A stretch of 64,000 nt of DNA from Thermostichus sp047462415 (GTDB lineage Bacteria > Cyanobacteriota > Cyanobacteriia > Thermostichales > Thermostichaceae). The stretch is from the NCBI RefSeq assembly GCF_047462415.1, contig NZ_JANSJE010000014.1, positions 19,636 to 83,635 of the forward strand. The letters are read 5' to 3'. Below the pieces are notes generated by a model. That model was not told the DNA's origin and did not search any database. It saw nothing but the letters and a program-made list of their open reading frames with translations. The translations under genes and the position numbers were made by a program. Of the stretch, positions 34,161 through 42,846 are shown piece after piece (position 1 is the first letter of the stretch; every line of letters starts with the position of its first letter).

Positions 34161-35483
34161 GTGCTGGATCTGAAGCTGCTGCGGGATCGCCCAGAACAGG
34201 TACGCCAAGCCCTGGACAAGCGCGGGGCGACGGTCGATCTGGACGGGATCCTACAGTTGGATCGGGAGCGGCGCCAGTTGGAGACTCGCCGCGGATCCTT
34301 GCAGGCAGAAAGCAACAGCCTCGGCAAGAAAGTCGGCGAGCTCATCCGTCAGGGAGCGGATCCCCAAGGTTCCGCAGTGGCGGCTCTGCGGCAGCAGGGG
34401 GCAGATCTCAAGGCCGAGATCGCCCAACTGGAGCAGCAAGAACGGGAGCTGGAGGAGGAGATGCGCGCCCGGCTGCTCACCCTCCCCAACCTGCCCCTGC
34501 CCAGCGTGCCGGTGGGCCGAGATGCGGCCGACAACGTGGAGGTGCGCCGCTGGGGAGATGAGCTGAAACCCGCCCATCCCGTCCTTCCCCACGACGAAAT
34601 TGCCGAGAACCTGGGTCTCTTGGAGATTGGCCGCGCCGTCAAGGTGGCCCAGAGTCGCTTTGTAGCCATGGTGGGGGCGGGGGCGGCTCTGGAGCGGGCC
34701 TTGATCGCCATGATGCTGGAGCGCCACCTTGCCGCCGGCTACACCGAGGTGATCCCGCCCTTGTTGGTCAACAGCGCCGCTTTGCAGGGGACGGGGCAGT
34801 TGCCCAAGTTTGCCGAGGAGAGCTTTCGCTGCGCCGACGATGACTTGTGGCTGATCCCGACGGCGGAGGTACCCCTCACCAACCTGTACCGGGATGAGGT
34901 GATCCCTGCGGAAGCCCTCCCTCTCTACTTCTGTGCTTACACCCCTTGTTTTCGCCGCGAGGCCGGCAGCTATGGTCGCGACACCAAGGGCCTGATCCGG
35001 CTGCACCAGTTTCAAAAAGTGGAGTTGGTCAAGGTCACTCGCCCAGATCAATCGGAAGCCGAACACGAAAAGCTGGTGCAAGATGCCGAGGCCATCTTGC
35101 AGATGTTGGAACTGCCCTACCGGGTGGTGGAGCTGTGTACCGGCGATCTGGGATTTTCAGCGGCCCGATGTTTTGATCTGGAGGTGTGGTTCCCCTCCCA
35201 AAATCAGTACCGCGAGATCTCCAGTTGCTCCAACTGCTGGGACTTTCAGGCGCGCCGCGCCAACCTGCGCTACAAAGAGGCCGGGCAAAAAGGCACCTAC
35301 TTCGTCCACACTCTGAACGGCTCCGGCTTGGCGGTGGGGCGCTCCCTAGCTGCCCTGTTGGAAAATCACCAACAGCCGGATGGCTCGATTCGCATTCCCC
35401 AGGCGCTGCGCCCCTTTCTCAGCTCTCGCTTTCTCTCGCAAGATGGGATCCTCCAGGCTGCTCCCTCCGGTTGGCCTCACTAG
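34161..35483 (+). CDS. serS: Seryl-tRNA synthetase
   Basis: 440 residues. It charges tRNA-Ser. A coiled-coil tRNA-binding arm occupies about 1-110 and a class II core follows, with TAEVPLTN, FRREAGSYGRDTKGLIRLHQ and the motif 3 region LNGSGLAVGRSLAALLENHQ. Start GTG at 34161 matches the MLDLKLLRDRPE N-terminus of the family. It ends 20 bases from the convergent gene at 35503. Confidence 0.96.
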   Translation: MLDLKLLRDRPEQVRQALDKRGATVDLDGILQLDRERRQLETRRGSLQAESNSLGKKVGELIRQGADPQGSAVAALRQQGADLKAEIAQLEQQERELEEEMRARLLTLPNLPLPSVPVGRDAADNVEVRRWGDELKPAHPVLPHDEIAENLGLLEIGRAVKVAQSRFVAMVGAGAALERALIAMMLERHLAAGYTEVIPPLLVNSAALQGTGQLPKFAEESFRCADDDLWLIPTAEVPLTNLYRDEVIPAEALPLYFCAYTPCFRREAGSYGRDTKGLIRLHQFQKVELVKVTRPDQSEAEHEKLVQDAEAILQMLELPYRVVELCTGDLGFSAARCFDLEVWFPSQNQYREISSCSNCWDFQARRANLRYKEAGQKGTYFVHTLNGSGLAVGRSLAALLENHQQPDGSIRIPQALRPFLSSRFLSQDGILQAAPSGWPH

Positions 35484-35502
35484 CAAAGTCGGGATGGCGA
35501 GC

Positions 35503-35916
35503 TCAGGAGTTTCTGGCTTCCTTCTTGATGCGGTCTAGTTCTGCCTGCAATTCGGCAATTTTCTGGCGCAGACGGGCTGCTTCCGAAAGTTCGATGGCAG
35601 TGCTTGCCTCCACCTCGGCATCGCTGATGTCATCGATGTTAATCCTGCGGGGGCCGGCAGTTTGCCTTTCCTCCCCCTTGCGATTGGCATTGGCAGCAAT
35701 GGCATCCATGTAGGCCCGCGCCTCTTCAGCAGTCATCGCCCCCCGCTCCACCAGTTCGTCCACCAAAGCTTGTGCCTGCTTGCGCAGCTCCAGCAGACGG
35801 CTACCCGCCTTGCCGGCCACCTTGGCGGCGTTGTCTGCCGCCACAGCGGCCAAACCCATGCCGAAGTAGAAAGCCTTCTGTGCCCAATTGGCGAGGGGAT
35901 TATCTGTCTCGGACAT
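35503..35916 (-). CDS. Conserved cyanobacterial hypothetical protein, coiled coil
   Basis: 137 residues. A hydrophobic Ala-rich region (FYFGMGLAAVAADNAA) and a charged coil with ELVERGAMTAEEARAY resemble phasin-like or YnxA-type proteins; the C-terminal RLRQKIAELQAELDRIKKE is a coiled coil. Function unknown. ATG at 35916 is chosen; the upstream frame open to 35994 lacks similar character. Confidence 0.7.
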   Translation of the reverse strand: MSETDNPLANWAQKAFYFGMGLAAVAADNAAKVAGKAGSRLLELRKQAQALVDELVERGAMTAEEARAYMDAIAANANRKGEERQTAGPRRINIDDISDAEVEASTAIELSEAARLRQKIAELQAELDRIKKEARNS

Positions 35917-36166
35917 AGCGTGGTGGGCTGCCAGGACAAAAGGAAGAAAAGCTTGACCGAGAATGACCCAGCAGAAAGAAACATGGAGAAGCAAGGGGCG
36001 ACCCGGGTTGACGCGCCTGCTCTGAGCATCCCGTGGTGCTGCTATCTTCCGATCCTGACACGGTTTGGGCGTCGGAGCTGCACGGACCCAGGTCTTTGAT
36101 TAGCCTAGCACTTTTCCCCTCTGCCTTGCTCGGCTTTCTTGGGTGAGGATGGATCGGTCGGCGGGG

Positions 36167-36883
36167 CTAGGGAGTTTCAGGCGGCTCCAGGTAAACCGGG
36201 ATCCGCTCCACAGCCGCATCGCTGCGCCGCACTTCCTGTTCCTGAACTTGAGGAAGGGTTACCGGCAGGGTAACGGGCTGGGCCACAAAACAACTGGCCA
36301 CCGGCAGCGCCTGCTCCAACTCGTCGAGGGGGCGCGGGATCACGGCCACCGCGTTCAGCTCGCCGATACGTTCCGCCTCGTACATACCCGCATCGATGGC
36401 AATGGCCACGTTGGCCACCGTGCCTCGAATGATGGCCGTACAGAGGCCGTCTCCAATGGTCTCGTAGGCCGCCAACTGGACATCCGCCGTTTTCAGCATC
36501 GTGTCGGCAGCCCCCACCATGGCCGGGAAGCCGCGGGTTTCCAACAGGCCCACGGCCAAGTTGCTGAGGCGGCTGTAGCCGCGGTTTTGGGCCAGTTGAG
36601 ACAGCTTGCTGCTAATCGGCAGCACCGCTTCTAAGTTGGGCAGGGGGCGCGGGATCACCAAACTGGAGATCTCCTCTTGCTCGAACTGGCGGGCCAGCTC
36701 AATTCCCTCCTCAATGGCAATGCGCACGTCGGCAATTCCCCCCCGCACAATCGCCGTACAGTAGCCTCCTGAGATCTTCTCGAAGCCGATCAGGGTCACG
36801 CCTGCCGATTTGGTCATGGCGTCGGCAATGCGCACAATGACCGGAAAGCTGCGCGTCTGAATCAGGCCCAGAGAGGTTGACAT
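36167..36883 (-). CDS. ccmO: Carboxysome shell protein CcmO (tandem BMC domains)
   Basis: 238 residues with two BMC domains (about 5-95 and 108-200) starting SLGLIQTRSFPVIVRIADAM and AVGLLETRGFPAMVGAADTM, each containing an IVRG or IIRG turn. A Val/Pro/Thr-rich tail of about 40 residues follows. CcmO is a shell protein of the beta-carboxysome. Start ATG at 36883 is preferred to one five codons upstream. It is the last gene of the ccm operon. Confidence 0.95.
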   Translation of the reverse strand: MSTSLGLIQTRSFPVIVRIADAMTKSAGVTLIGFEKISGGYCTAIVRGGIADVRIAIEEGIELARQFEQEEISSLVIPRPLPNLEAVLPISSKLSQLAQNRGYSRLSNLAVGLLETRGFPAMVGAADTMLKTADVQLAAYETIGDGLCTAIIRGTVANVAIAIDAGMYEAERIGELNAVAVIPRPLDELEQALPVASCFVAQPVTLPVTLPQVQEQEVRRSDAAVERIPVYLEPPETP

Positions 36884-36915
36884 CGGCCTCCTAACCACTC
36901 ATGCCAGTTTAGCCG

Positions 36916-37569
36916 TCAGAGCCGGCCATCCCCAGAGGAAAGCACCTGCCGATAGGGATAGATCTTGCCCAAGAGGCGATCCAATTCCGAATGGCCGGGG
37001 ATCCCGTTGAGCTTGCGCGTCTTGGTCTTGGGGGAGCCGGATTTTTCTTGGGTTTGCTTTTCGACGTTGGCCACCGGAGAACTGGGAGGAACCGGCTCAG
37101 GCCGCGTTGCTGGAGCCATTTCCCCTGTTGCTGGCGAGGGCTCTGCCTGGGTGGGCTTGCCGTCCTGGAGAGCGAAACCATAGGTGGGATCCCCAAGCAG
37201 GGAGCCGGGAGGGATCACCGCTTGGCTGAGCACCGAACAATTGAGCAGCGTGGTTTCCGAGCCAATGCAGGCATTTTTGCCGATGGTGCCCTGCCCGATC
37301 ACCAGCACCCCCATTCCCAAGGTTGCTCCCGCCTCCACGATGAGGGATCCCCCACAGGCGTGCAGAACAGATCCCATGCCGATACAGACGCCTCGCCCAA
37401 TCTGGATCCGACAGCCGGGGTTGGCCCGCAGCAGCACCCCTGCCCCAATGCCTGCCCCCGCCTCCACCTGCACCTCACCACTGACAAGATAGCGAGTTTC
37501 GTCGTTCTGGCCGGGCAAGGCGCGGAGCGTCATGGAGTCGGGCAAAGTCGAGGCCAAGGTGCTCCTCAT
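36916..37569 (-). CDS. ccmN: Carboxysome assembly protein CcmN
   Basis: 217 residues. Left-handed beta-helix hexapeptide repeats occupy the first ~130 residues (IGAGVLLRANP, IGRGVCIGMGSV, IGKNACIGSET). A Pro/Glu/Lys-rich linker leads to a C-terminal amphipathic encapsulation peptide (LDRLLGKIYPYRQVL) that in other species tethers the CcmM-Rubisco core to the shell proteins. A start at ATG 37533 would remove 12 residues. It lies between ccmM (51 bases) and ccmO (32 bases). Confidence 0.92.
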   Translation of the reverse strand: MRSTLASTLPDSMTLRALPGQNDETRYLVSGEVQVEAGAGIGAGVLLRANPGCRIQIGRGVCIGMGSVLHACGGSLIVEAGATLGMGVLVIGQGTIGKNACIGSETTLLNCSVLSQAVIPPGSLLGDPTYGFALQDGKPTQAEPSPATGEMAPATRPEPVPPSSPVANVEKQTQEKSGSPKTKTRKLNGIPGHSELDRLLGKIYPYRQVLSSGDGRL

Positions 37570-37620
37570 CGCTGGGGGGTTGGGCTTGAGCCAACAGAGG
37601 TCAAGAAAAATGGAGATCCC

Positions 37621-39603
37621 TCAGGGAGTTTGGATGATCTGCTCCAGCACCCGCCGTTTGGCCTTGGGATCGATCCCCAGCAGGCGAACGTATTCGCCGC
37701 GATGTTCCTCCAGGCAGGCTTCCAGAGCCGCCACCACCTGGGGCACCTGGGTGGCCTCGATGGGGCTGCAGCTTTGCCAAGAAGACGTGCGAAAACGGCG
37801 CTTGTCCGCATGTTCGGTGCCGATGCGGTAGCCTTGGCTGAGCAATTGCTGCACCTGAGCCACCACTTCGCTGCTGAGGCGGGTGCCAGGGGTGGGAGAA
37901 AAAGAAGCACCGGGAGCAGCGGATCCTTGAGTTGCGGGGGCGGAAGCCGTCGCCGACCTGCCGCCAGGGGTTTGGATGATGCGCTCGTAGACCCGCCGTT
38001 TGGCCTTGGGATCGATCCCCAGCAGGCGCACATACTCTCCCCTATGTTCGGCCAGGGCAGCCGTCAGCTTGGCCAACACCTCCGGCCCGCGGGTGGCACG
38101 AATGGCCGGCCCGCTCTGCCAGGAAGAGGTTTTGAAGCGACGCTCGTCGGCATACTCGTAGCCGATGCGATAGCCCTGGGCCAGCAGCCGGTGCACCTCC
38201 TCCTGCACCTCCAGATCCAGGCCAGCACTGCCACCTGCCGCAGGAACTGTATCTGTCATCGCGCCCCCGCCTGCAGGACTGCCGCTCACCTGGCCTTGCG
38301 GGGTTTGAATCACCTTCTCCAGCACCCGCTGTTTGGCCTTGGGATCGATCCCCAGCAGGCGCACATACTCTCCCCTATGTTCGGCCAGGGCCGCCTGTAC
38401 AGCGGCCAGGATCTCTTGGGCCGAGCCGCTCCAATTGCCCAAAGTCTGCCAGGAAGAGGTGCGGTAGCGGCGGACATCGGCCACCTCCAGGCCGACGCGA
38501 TACCCCTGCGCCAAGAGCGTCCGGATCTCCTCCTCCAGCCCTGCGTCAGAGCGAAAGCCAGATGTACCAGAACCTGGGGCAGCAGCTGCCGAGACGCGGC
38601 CGGGGATCCCAGAGACCAGCGCCGGCCCAGCAGGGGTTTGGATGATCTGCTCCAGCACCCGCCGTTTGGCCTTGGGATCGATCCCCAGCAGGCGCACATA
38701 TTCGCCTTGGTGCTCCGCCAGGATGGCCCCCAGCGATTGCACCACCTCCGCCTCGTGGGTGCTGGCAATTGGGCTGCCGCTTTGCCAGGAGGAGGTGCGG
38801 AAGCGACGCTCATCGGCATATTCCAGGCCCACGCGATAGCCTTGGGCCAACAGGGCGCGAATTTGCTCCACCACCTCCGGCTTGAGAGCCGATCCGCCGC
38901 CGTTCCGGCCATTGGCGCGATGGGAGGAATGGGTCATGGGTGCTGTCTCCGTAGCCGTTGAGTTAGAAGCGCGCGACTGCAGTTCGTTGCGAATGGGGGC
39001 GATACAGACGAGGTTTTCGCTGCACTGGTAGCCCTCCCGCAGGGCTTGGTTGATGCCGATCACGTGCTGGGCAAACTTGGCGTCGCTATCTTGGACGTCC
39101 GGCAGCCGGTCGGCCTCGGCCTGCGTGGTGATGATGGATCCAGAAGGCACATACTTGCCGGGGGGGATCTCCACATCCTGAATCAGACAATGCAACATGA
39201 TGATGCAGCCATCCCCCACCCGAGCATTGAACACCGTGGAGCGGAAGCCGATAAAGCAATCGTTGCCCACGTAGGCAGGCCCGTGGATCAAAGCCATGTG
39301 GGCAATAGAGGTGTTTCTGCCGATCCAAACTGAGTAGGGCTGGCCGTCTTCTCCTATCACCCGCCCCTGTTCCAGACCGTGGATGACCACCCCATCCTGA
39401 ATGTTGGATCTGGCGCCAATGTGGAAGGGGGATCCCTCGTCAGCACGAATGGAAGTTCCCGGAGCGATCAGCACCTCCGCTTCCACCCGCACATCCCCAA
39501 TGAGGTTGGAAAAAGAATGCACGTAGGCGGTGGGATCGATCTGGGGCTCCGCCAGTCGGCGAGACCAAGGCGTTGGCGGTGCAGCATAGGTGTGAGCAGG
39601 CAT
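37621..39603 (-). CDS. ccmM: CcmM: gamma-carbonic anhydrase plus four RbcS-like domains
   Basis: 660 residues. The N-terminal gamma-carbonic anhydrase/hexapeptide domain (about 20-200) has His residues in VVIHGLEQ and AHMALIHGPAYVG and the Cys-x5-Cys pair (YQCSENLVCIAP) used as a redox switch in active CcmM anhydrases. Four RbcS-like (SSUL) domains follow at about 243-323, 355-435, 466-546 and 580-660, joined by ~30-residue flexible linkers. The SSUL domains bind Rubisco and form the condensate that seeds the carboxysome. Many species have three; four is at the upper end. Only the last repeat contains a cysteine pair. An internal ATG is listed separately. Confidence 0.96.
   Translation of the reverse strand: MPAHTYAAPPTPWSRRLAEPQIDPTAYVHSFSNLIGDVRVEAEVLIAPGTSIRADEGSPFHIGARSNIQDGVVIHGLEQGRVIGEDGQPYSVWIGRNTSIAHMALIHGPAYVGNDCFIGFRSTVFNARVGDGCIIMLHCLIQDVEIPPGKYVPSGSIITTQAEADRLPDVQDSDAKFAQHVIGINQALREGYQCSENLVCIAPIRNELQSRASNSTATETAPMTHSSHRANGRNGGGSALKPEVVEQIRALLAQGYRVGLEYADERRFRTSSWQSGSPIASTHEAEVVQSLGAILAEHQGEYVRLLGIDPKAKRRVLEQIIQTPAGPALVSGIPGRVSAAAAPGSGTSGFRSDAGLEEEIRTLLAQGYRVGLEVADVRRYRTSSWQTLGNWSGSAQEILAAVQAALAEHRGEYVRLLGIDPKAKQRVLEKVIQTPQGQVSGSPAGGGAMTDTVPAAGGSAGLDLEVQEEVHRLLAQGYRIGYEYADERRFKTSSWQSGPAIRATRGPEVLAKLTAALAEHRGEYVRLLGIDPKAKRRVYERIIQTPGGRSATASAPATQGSAAPGASFSPTPGTRLSSEVVAQVQQLLSQGYRIGTEHADKRRFRTSSWQSCSPIEATQVPQVVAALEACLEEHRGEYVRLLGIDPKAKRRVLEQIIQTP
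38935..38951 (-). promoter_or_regulatory. Candidate internal ribosome entry and start for short CcmM
   Basis: Within ccmM, at residue 223, an ATG at 38937 begins MTHSSHRANG, right in the linker before the first SSUL domain. A GGAG sequence (GGAGAC) is about 9 bases upstream. A start here gives a 438-residue short form with only the four SSUL domains, the counterpart of the M35 product known in Synechococcus PCC 7942. Inference from sequence only. Confidence 0.5.
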
Positions 39604-39666
39604 AACCGTGAGCCTCTAGAACACAGTAGGGCGGACAAGGGCAACAAGAGAGCTAAGGGATCCCAG

Positions 39667-39966
39667 CTAGCGTTGATCGCGCTTGTTGTAGAGGGAGCGA
39701 CCGCCAACGCTGACGGTATCGATGATCGCCATCACCACCGCATCCAGCGGGCGGGTCTGGTTTCCCTGCGGCTGGCGAGCAGCGCTGCCTTGGCTGATCA
39801 GCACCCACTCGTCGGTGCCCGCCCCCACCGGATCGGCAGCCACTGCATAGTCGGGTTGCGGCTGACCCTCGAGATCGACATACTGCACCAACAAAAACTT
39901 CACGCCCGTCAGGCTGGGATCCTTTTGGGTGCTGGTGACGGTGCCCCGCACAATGGCGATACGCAT
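39667..39966 (-). CDS. ccmL: Carboxysome vertex protein CcmL (BMC pentamer)
   Basis: 99-residue EutN/CcmL-type protein that forms pentamers closing the vertices of the carboxysome shell. Key parts are the N-terminal MRIAIVRGTVTSTQK, and GAGTDEWVLISQGSAAR. Its ATG shares bases with the TGA stop of the preceding ccmK (TGATG), so translation is coupled. A longer frame to 40086 on the same strand overlaps ccmK and is not supported. Confidence 0.95.
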   Translation of the reverse strand: MRIAIVRGTVTSTQKDPSLTGVKFLLVQYVDLEGQPQPDYAVAADPVGAGTDEWVLISQGSAARQPQGNQTRPLDAVVMAIIDTVSVGGRSLYNKRDQR

Positions 39967-40307
39967 CAGGGACGGGTGAAGGGACGGATGGCATTCACCC
40001 CTTCGCGGAACTGGGCCACATCCTCGGTGTAGCGAATGGGCAACACGTACTCGAGGTTTTCGTGAGGACGGGCGATAATGTGCCAAGACAACAACTGGCC
40101 GCCGTTTACCCGCTTCACCGAGTCAATGCCGGCAGCCACCGAAGCTTGCACCTCAGAGACATCCCCCCGCACGATCACGGTGACCCGACCGCTGCTGATT
40201 TTTTCGTAGCCCACCAGGGTAACGCGGGCTGCTTTGACCATGGCGTCGGCAGCTTCCACCACTGCCGGGAAGCCCAGGGTTTCGATCATTCCAACTGCAA
40301 TAGCCAT
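39966..40307 (-). CDS. ccmK1: Carboxysome shell hexamer protein CcmK (longer copy)
   Basis: 113-residue single BMC-domain protein (AVGMIETLGFPAVVEAADAM, VTVIVRGDVSEVQASV). It forms hexamers tiling the shell facets. Compared with the other copy it has a longer C-terminus (REGVNAIRPFTRP). It overlaps ccmL and is 74 bases after the other ccmK. The K1/K2 numbering is by operon position and convention. Confidence 0.95.
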   Translation of the reverse strand: MAIAVGMIETLGFPAVVEAADAMVKAARVTLVGYEKISSGRVTVIVRGDVSEVQASVAAGIDSVKRVNGGQLLSWHIIARPHENLEYVLPIRYTEDVAQFREGVNAIRPFTRP

Positions 40308-40381
40308 AGGTACTCCTTACGCTGAAAATGGGGTGCGAACTCTAGGGATCGGGGGCAGCTTCTGAATCCTCTTCAGAGGAA

Positions 40382-40690
40382 CTAGGTGCGGAACTGCTCC
40401 ACCGCCTCGGTGTAGCGGATGGGCAGCACAAACTCCAGGTTCTCGTGGGGCCGGGCGATGATGTGGTGGGAGAGAATCTCACCGCCACTCACCCGCTTGG
40501 CAGACTCCAAACCGGCAGCCACCGAGGCCTGCACCTCCGAGACATCCCCCCGCACGATCACGGTGACCCGACCGCTGCCGATTTTTTCATAACCCACCAG
40601 GGTAACGCGGGCTGCTTTGACCATAGCGTCGGCAGCTTCCACCACTGCCGGGAACCCACGGGTTTCGATCATTCCAACTGCAATAGGCAT
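40382..40690 (-). CDS. ccmK2: Carboxysome shell hexamer protein CcmK (first copy)
   Basis: 102-residue BMC protein and the main shell component. It differs from ccmK1 at a few surface residues (GSGRVTV, LESAKRVSGGEILS) and lacks the C-terminal extension. It is the first gene of the operon ccmK-K-L-M-N-O. Its leader contains a large hairpin at 40732-40786. Confidence 0.95.
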   Translation of the reverse strand: MPIAVGMIETRGFPAVVEAADAMVKAARVTLVGYEKIGSGRVTVIVRGDVSEVQASVAAGLESAKRVSGGEILSHHIIARPHENLEFVLPIRYTEAVEQFRT

Positions 40691-41218
40691 ATCAACTCTC
40701 CACTTTTGAACACTCAGTTCCTGAACGTTGCCGAACCCGGCAATAAGGCCAATCGATCTGCAAATTGATTTGGCTTATTGGGTTCGATCCTGCACTCTCC
40801 CTCGGACTCATCTGAGAGATCCTCTGCCCAAACCTCGATGGACAGCTTTTCCCAGAACACCTACCCCCGCCGACACAGACCTCCCCACAGGGAAGGCCCT
40901 GCCCAGCCGCCGACCTCAGACCCAATCAGACTGAAGCCAGAAAAGGTCGTAGGAGCCATCAGCGTTAACCGCAACTGTCACTCCGGCGGGCAAAGCTGCC
41001 AACTCTAAGCTAAGTCCCCATCTTTCTTGCACAAAATCGATCATACAAAATCGATGAGGACGGCCCAGAGAAGGGATCCCCCGACTTAACAAAATGATAT
41101 CCCCATTTAATCCTGGACGAAAATCAATATTTTTAATTAGCGCGATAGCTTTTGATTAAGAGAGGCAAAATTGTTATCAATTCAAAAATAATTCTTGACA
41201 TCTGTTCAATTTTTGCCG
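40691..41218. promoter_or_regulatory. Leader and promoter region of the carboxysome operon
   Basis: 528 bases between ccmK and the ATPase gene on the same strand. The part nearest ccmK carries a long imperfect inverted repeat (40732-40786). Bases 41095-41218 are strongly A+T-rich, unlike the rest of the window, which suits a promoter or regulator-binding region for ccm, but I could not fix a -35/-10 pair on the minus strand. A LysR-type CO2-response regulator would be expected by analogy, not seen. Confidence 0.5.
40732..40786 (-). promoter_or_regulatory. Large hairpin in the ccm operon leader
   Basis: The arms CGAACCC-GGC-AATAAGGCCAATC and its near-complement GATTTGGCTTATTGGGTTCG are separated by a 12-base loop. 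The right arm read in reverse is CGAACCCAATAAGCCAAATC, so there is one GGC bulge and a small internal mismatch. It sits 42-96 bases before the ccmK ATG. It has no T-run, so it is not a simple terminator; mRNA-stability or attenuation roles are possible. Confidence 0.6.
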
Positions 41219-41944
41219 TTATCGGCGCAGCGAGGGGGGCACTTCCAAGCCATGGGCTTCCATGAGGTCGGCTTGGCTCATCAGGTGGGCCGGGGATCCC
41301 TGGGCCCAGATGCGACCTTGATCTAGGAGAATCACCTGATCGCACACCGCCAGGATCAGCTCCAGATCGTGGGAAGCCAGCAGAAAAGTGTGGGCAGCCT
41401 GTTGCAAAAAGGTCATCAACCGTCGCCGAGCTCGCAAATCGAGGTTGGCCGTTGGCTCGTCGTAGAGCACCAACCGGGGTTGCATCGCCAGGATCCCGGC
41501 AATGGCGACCATGCGCTTTTCCCCACCGGAGAGATGATGGGGTGGGCGAGCGGCCAGGTGCAGGGTGCCAGTCATCTGCAGGGCGGCCTCAACTGCAGTC
41601 GCGATCTCCGCCTCAGAACGTCCCAGGTTGCGCGGCCCAAAGGCCACATCTTCGGCCACCGATGGGGCAAACAATTGGTCATTGGGATCTTGAAACACCA
41701 AGCCCACCTCGGGGCGAAACTGGCCGGGCTGCAGCGGCTGGCCAAACAAGCTCACCTGGCCAGAGCAGAGGGGCAACAGGCCACAGAGGGTGAGGAACAG
41801 AGTGGTTTTGCCGGCGCCATTGGGGCCGATCACCCCCAGATGCTGCCCAACCTCGACCCGCAGATCCAGCCCTTGCAGCACCGGCGGATGGCCGGGATAA
41901 GCTATCCACAATTGGTTGACCTCCACCGCCGGCACCGGGTTCAT
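41219..41944 (-). CDS. ECF/CbiO-type ABC transporter ATP-binding protein
   Basis: 241 residues. Walker A GPNGAGKTTL, Q-loop VFQDPNDQLFAPSV (the QDPDDQ-type signature of CbiO/EcfA), signature HHLSGGEKRMVAIAGIL, Walker B LVLYDEPTANLD and switch His in ASHD are intact. It energises uptake of a metal (Co/Ni) or vitamin. Its partner membrane proteins are not in the window. It follows ftsQ by 7 bases, an unrelated neighbour. Confidence 0.92.
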   Translation of the reverse strand: MNPVPAVEVNQLWIAYPGHPPVLQGLDLRVEVGQHLGVIGPNGAGKTTLFLTLCGLLPLCSGQVSLFGQPLQPGQFRPEVGLVFQDPNDQLFAPSVAEDVAFGPRNLGRSEAEIATAVEAALQMTGTLHLAARPPHHLSGGEKRMVAIAGILAMQPRLVLYDEPTANLDLRARRRLMTFLQQAAHTFLLASHDLELILAVCDQVILLDQGRIWAQGSPAHLMSQADLMEAHGLEVPPSLRR

Positions 41945-41951
41945 GGCAAGG

Positions 41952-42797
41952 CTAGGGCCTCTGCAGGTGTTTCCAGCGCTCCTGGGTGGCGGCAGGGGTG
42001 AGCTGCAGGGTGGGCACGCTGGGGCTGGTCAGGTCGATCTGGAGAATGTCGTCGGGTGTACACTCGCAGTAGCGGCGCAGATCGCGCATTTGGTTGAGGG
42101 TTTGAATTTGCAAAGGCAAGCGGTCGGAAATCGGCCCCAGGTAGACCTTGCCCAGCTCGGTATGGAGGGTAATCCCCTCTCCAGACTGCCAATCCACTGC
42201 CTGGATCTCAATTTCCGACTGCTGCAGGGCCTGGAGCAACCGCGCCCATTGCTCTGGGGCCTGGTTCTCCCACCCCAGCAACTCCAGCTCCGGCCAAGAA
42301 GAGTGAGATCCGCTGGGGCCAGGGGGCCGAAACGGATCGGGAGGCAGCCAGTTGCCCTGCCGATCCACCCAGCCCATCCGGTCGCCCCATCGCGCGCGTG
42401 CAACCGGTTGCCGTTCCCGCACTTGGACGATCACCCCCACCGGCAGCAGCCGCCGCCGCACCTGGACGCTTTCGATGGGAGAAGGCCGGGCCGGGGATCC
42501 CAGCAGGGCTCTCTCCAAAACAGCCGGCTGCACCTGCCAAATGTTGAGGGGATACCGCAGGGGCAATTGCGCCCGGATCCAGGTGGAATCGACCCAGTGG
42601 GCACCTTCGACCTGAATTTGTTCCGGACGACGAATTTGCCAGTAGGGCTGCCGCAGGCCCAGCACCAGCAGCGTCAAGACGGCCATCGAACTGGTCAAGC
42701 GCCAGGATCCCTGCCAGAATTGGCTGCGCCGCTGCCGACGCAAAAGTCGCCTGCGCTGCAAAAGTTGCTCACGGGTAGGAGCAGCCAAAAGTGCCAT
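41952..42797 (-). CDS. ftsQ: FtsQ-type cell-division protein
   Basis: 281 residues. A basic N-terminus and one transmembrane helix (about 36-48) precede a POTRA domain (EQIQVEGAHWVDSTWIRAQL) and a C-terminal beta domain, the architecture of FtsQ/DivIB, a divisome scaffold facing the periplasm. The sequence is divergent as is usual in cyanobacteria; the ftsZ gene usually found downstream is not present. Confidence 0.83.
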   Translation of the reverse strand: MALLAAPTREQLLQRRRLLRRQRRSQFWQGSWRLTSSMAVLTLLVLGLRQPYWQIRRPEQIQVEGAHWVDSTWIRAQLPLRYPLNIWQVQPAVLERALLGSPARPSPIESVQVRRRLLPVGVIVQVRERQPVARARWGDRMGWVDRQGNWLPPDPFRPPGPSGSHSSWPELELLGWENQAPEQWARLLQALQQSEIEIQAVDWQSGEGITLHTELGKVYLGPISDRLPLQIQTLNQMRDLRRYCECTPDDILQIDLTSPSVPTLQLTPAATQERWKHLQRP

Positions 42798-42846
42798 TGA
42801 ACCCTCTTCACCCCATTACAGGGTGTGGAGCATTCCCTGCTTCTAT

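Noticed and set aside
36991..38961. A 656-codon open frame on the plus strand opposite ccmN and ccmM
   Set aside because: It is antisense to well-supported carboxysome genes, and its repeats mirror the SSUL repeats of ccmM. High GC keeps the frame open; the protein is low complexity.
41195..41223. TTGACA with GTTATC 17 bases later as a plus-strand promoter
   Set aside because: The -10 match is poor and it would transcribe antisense into the ATPase gene.
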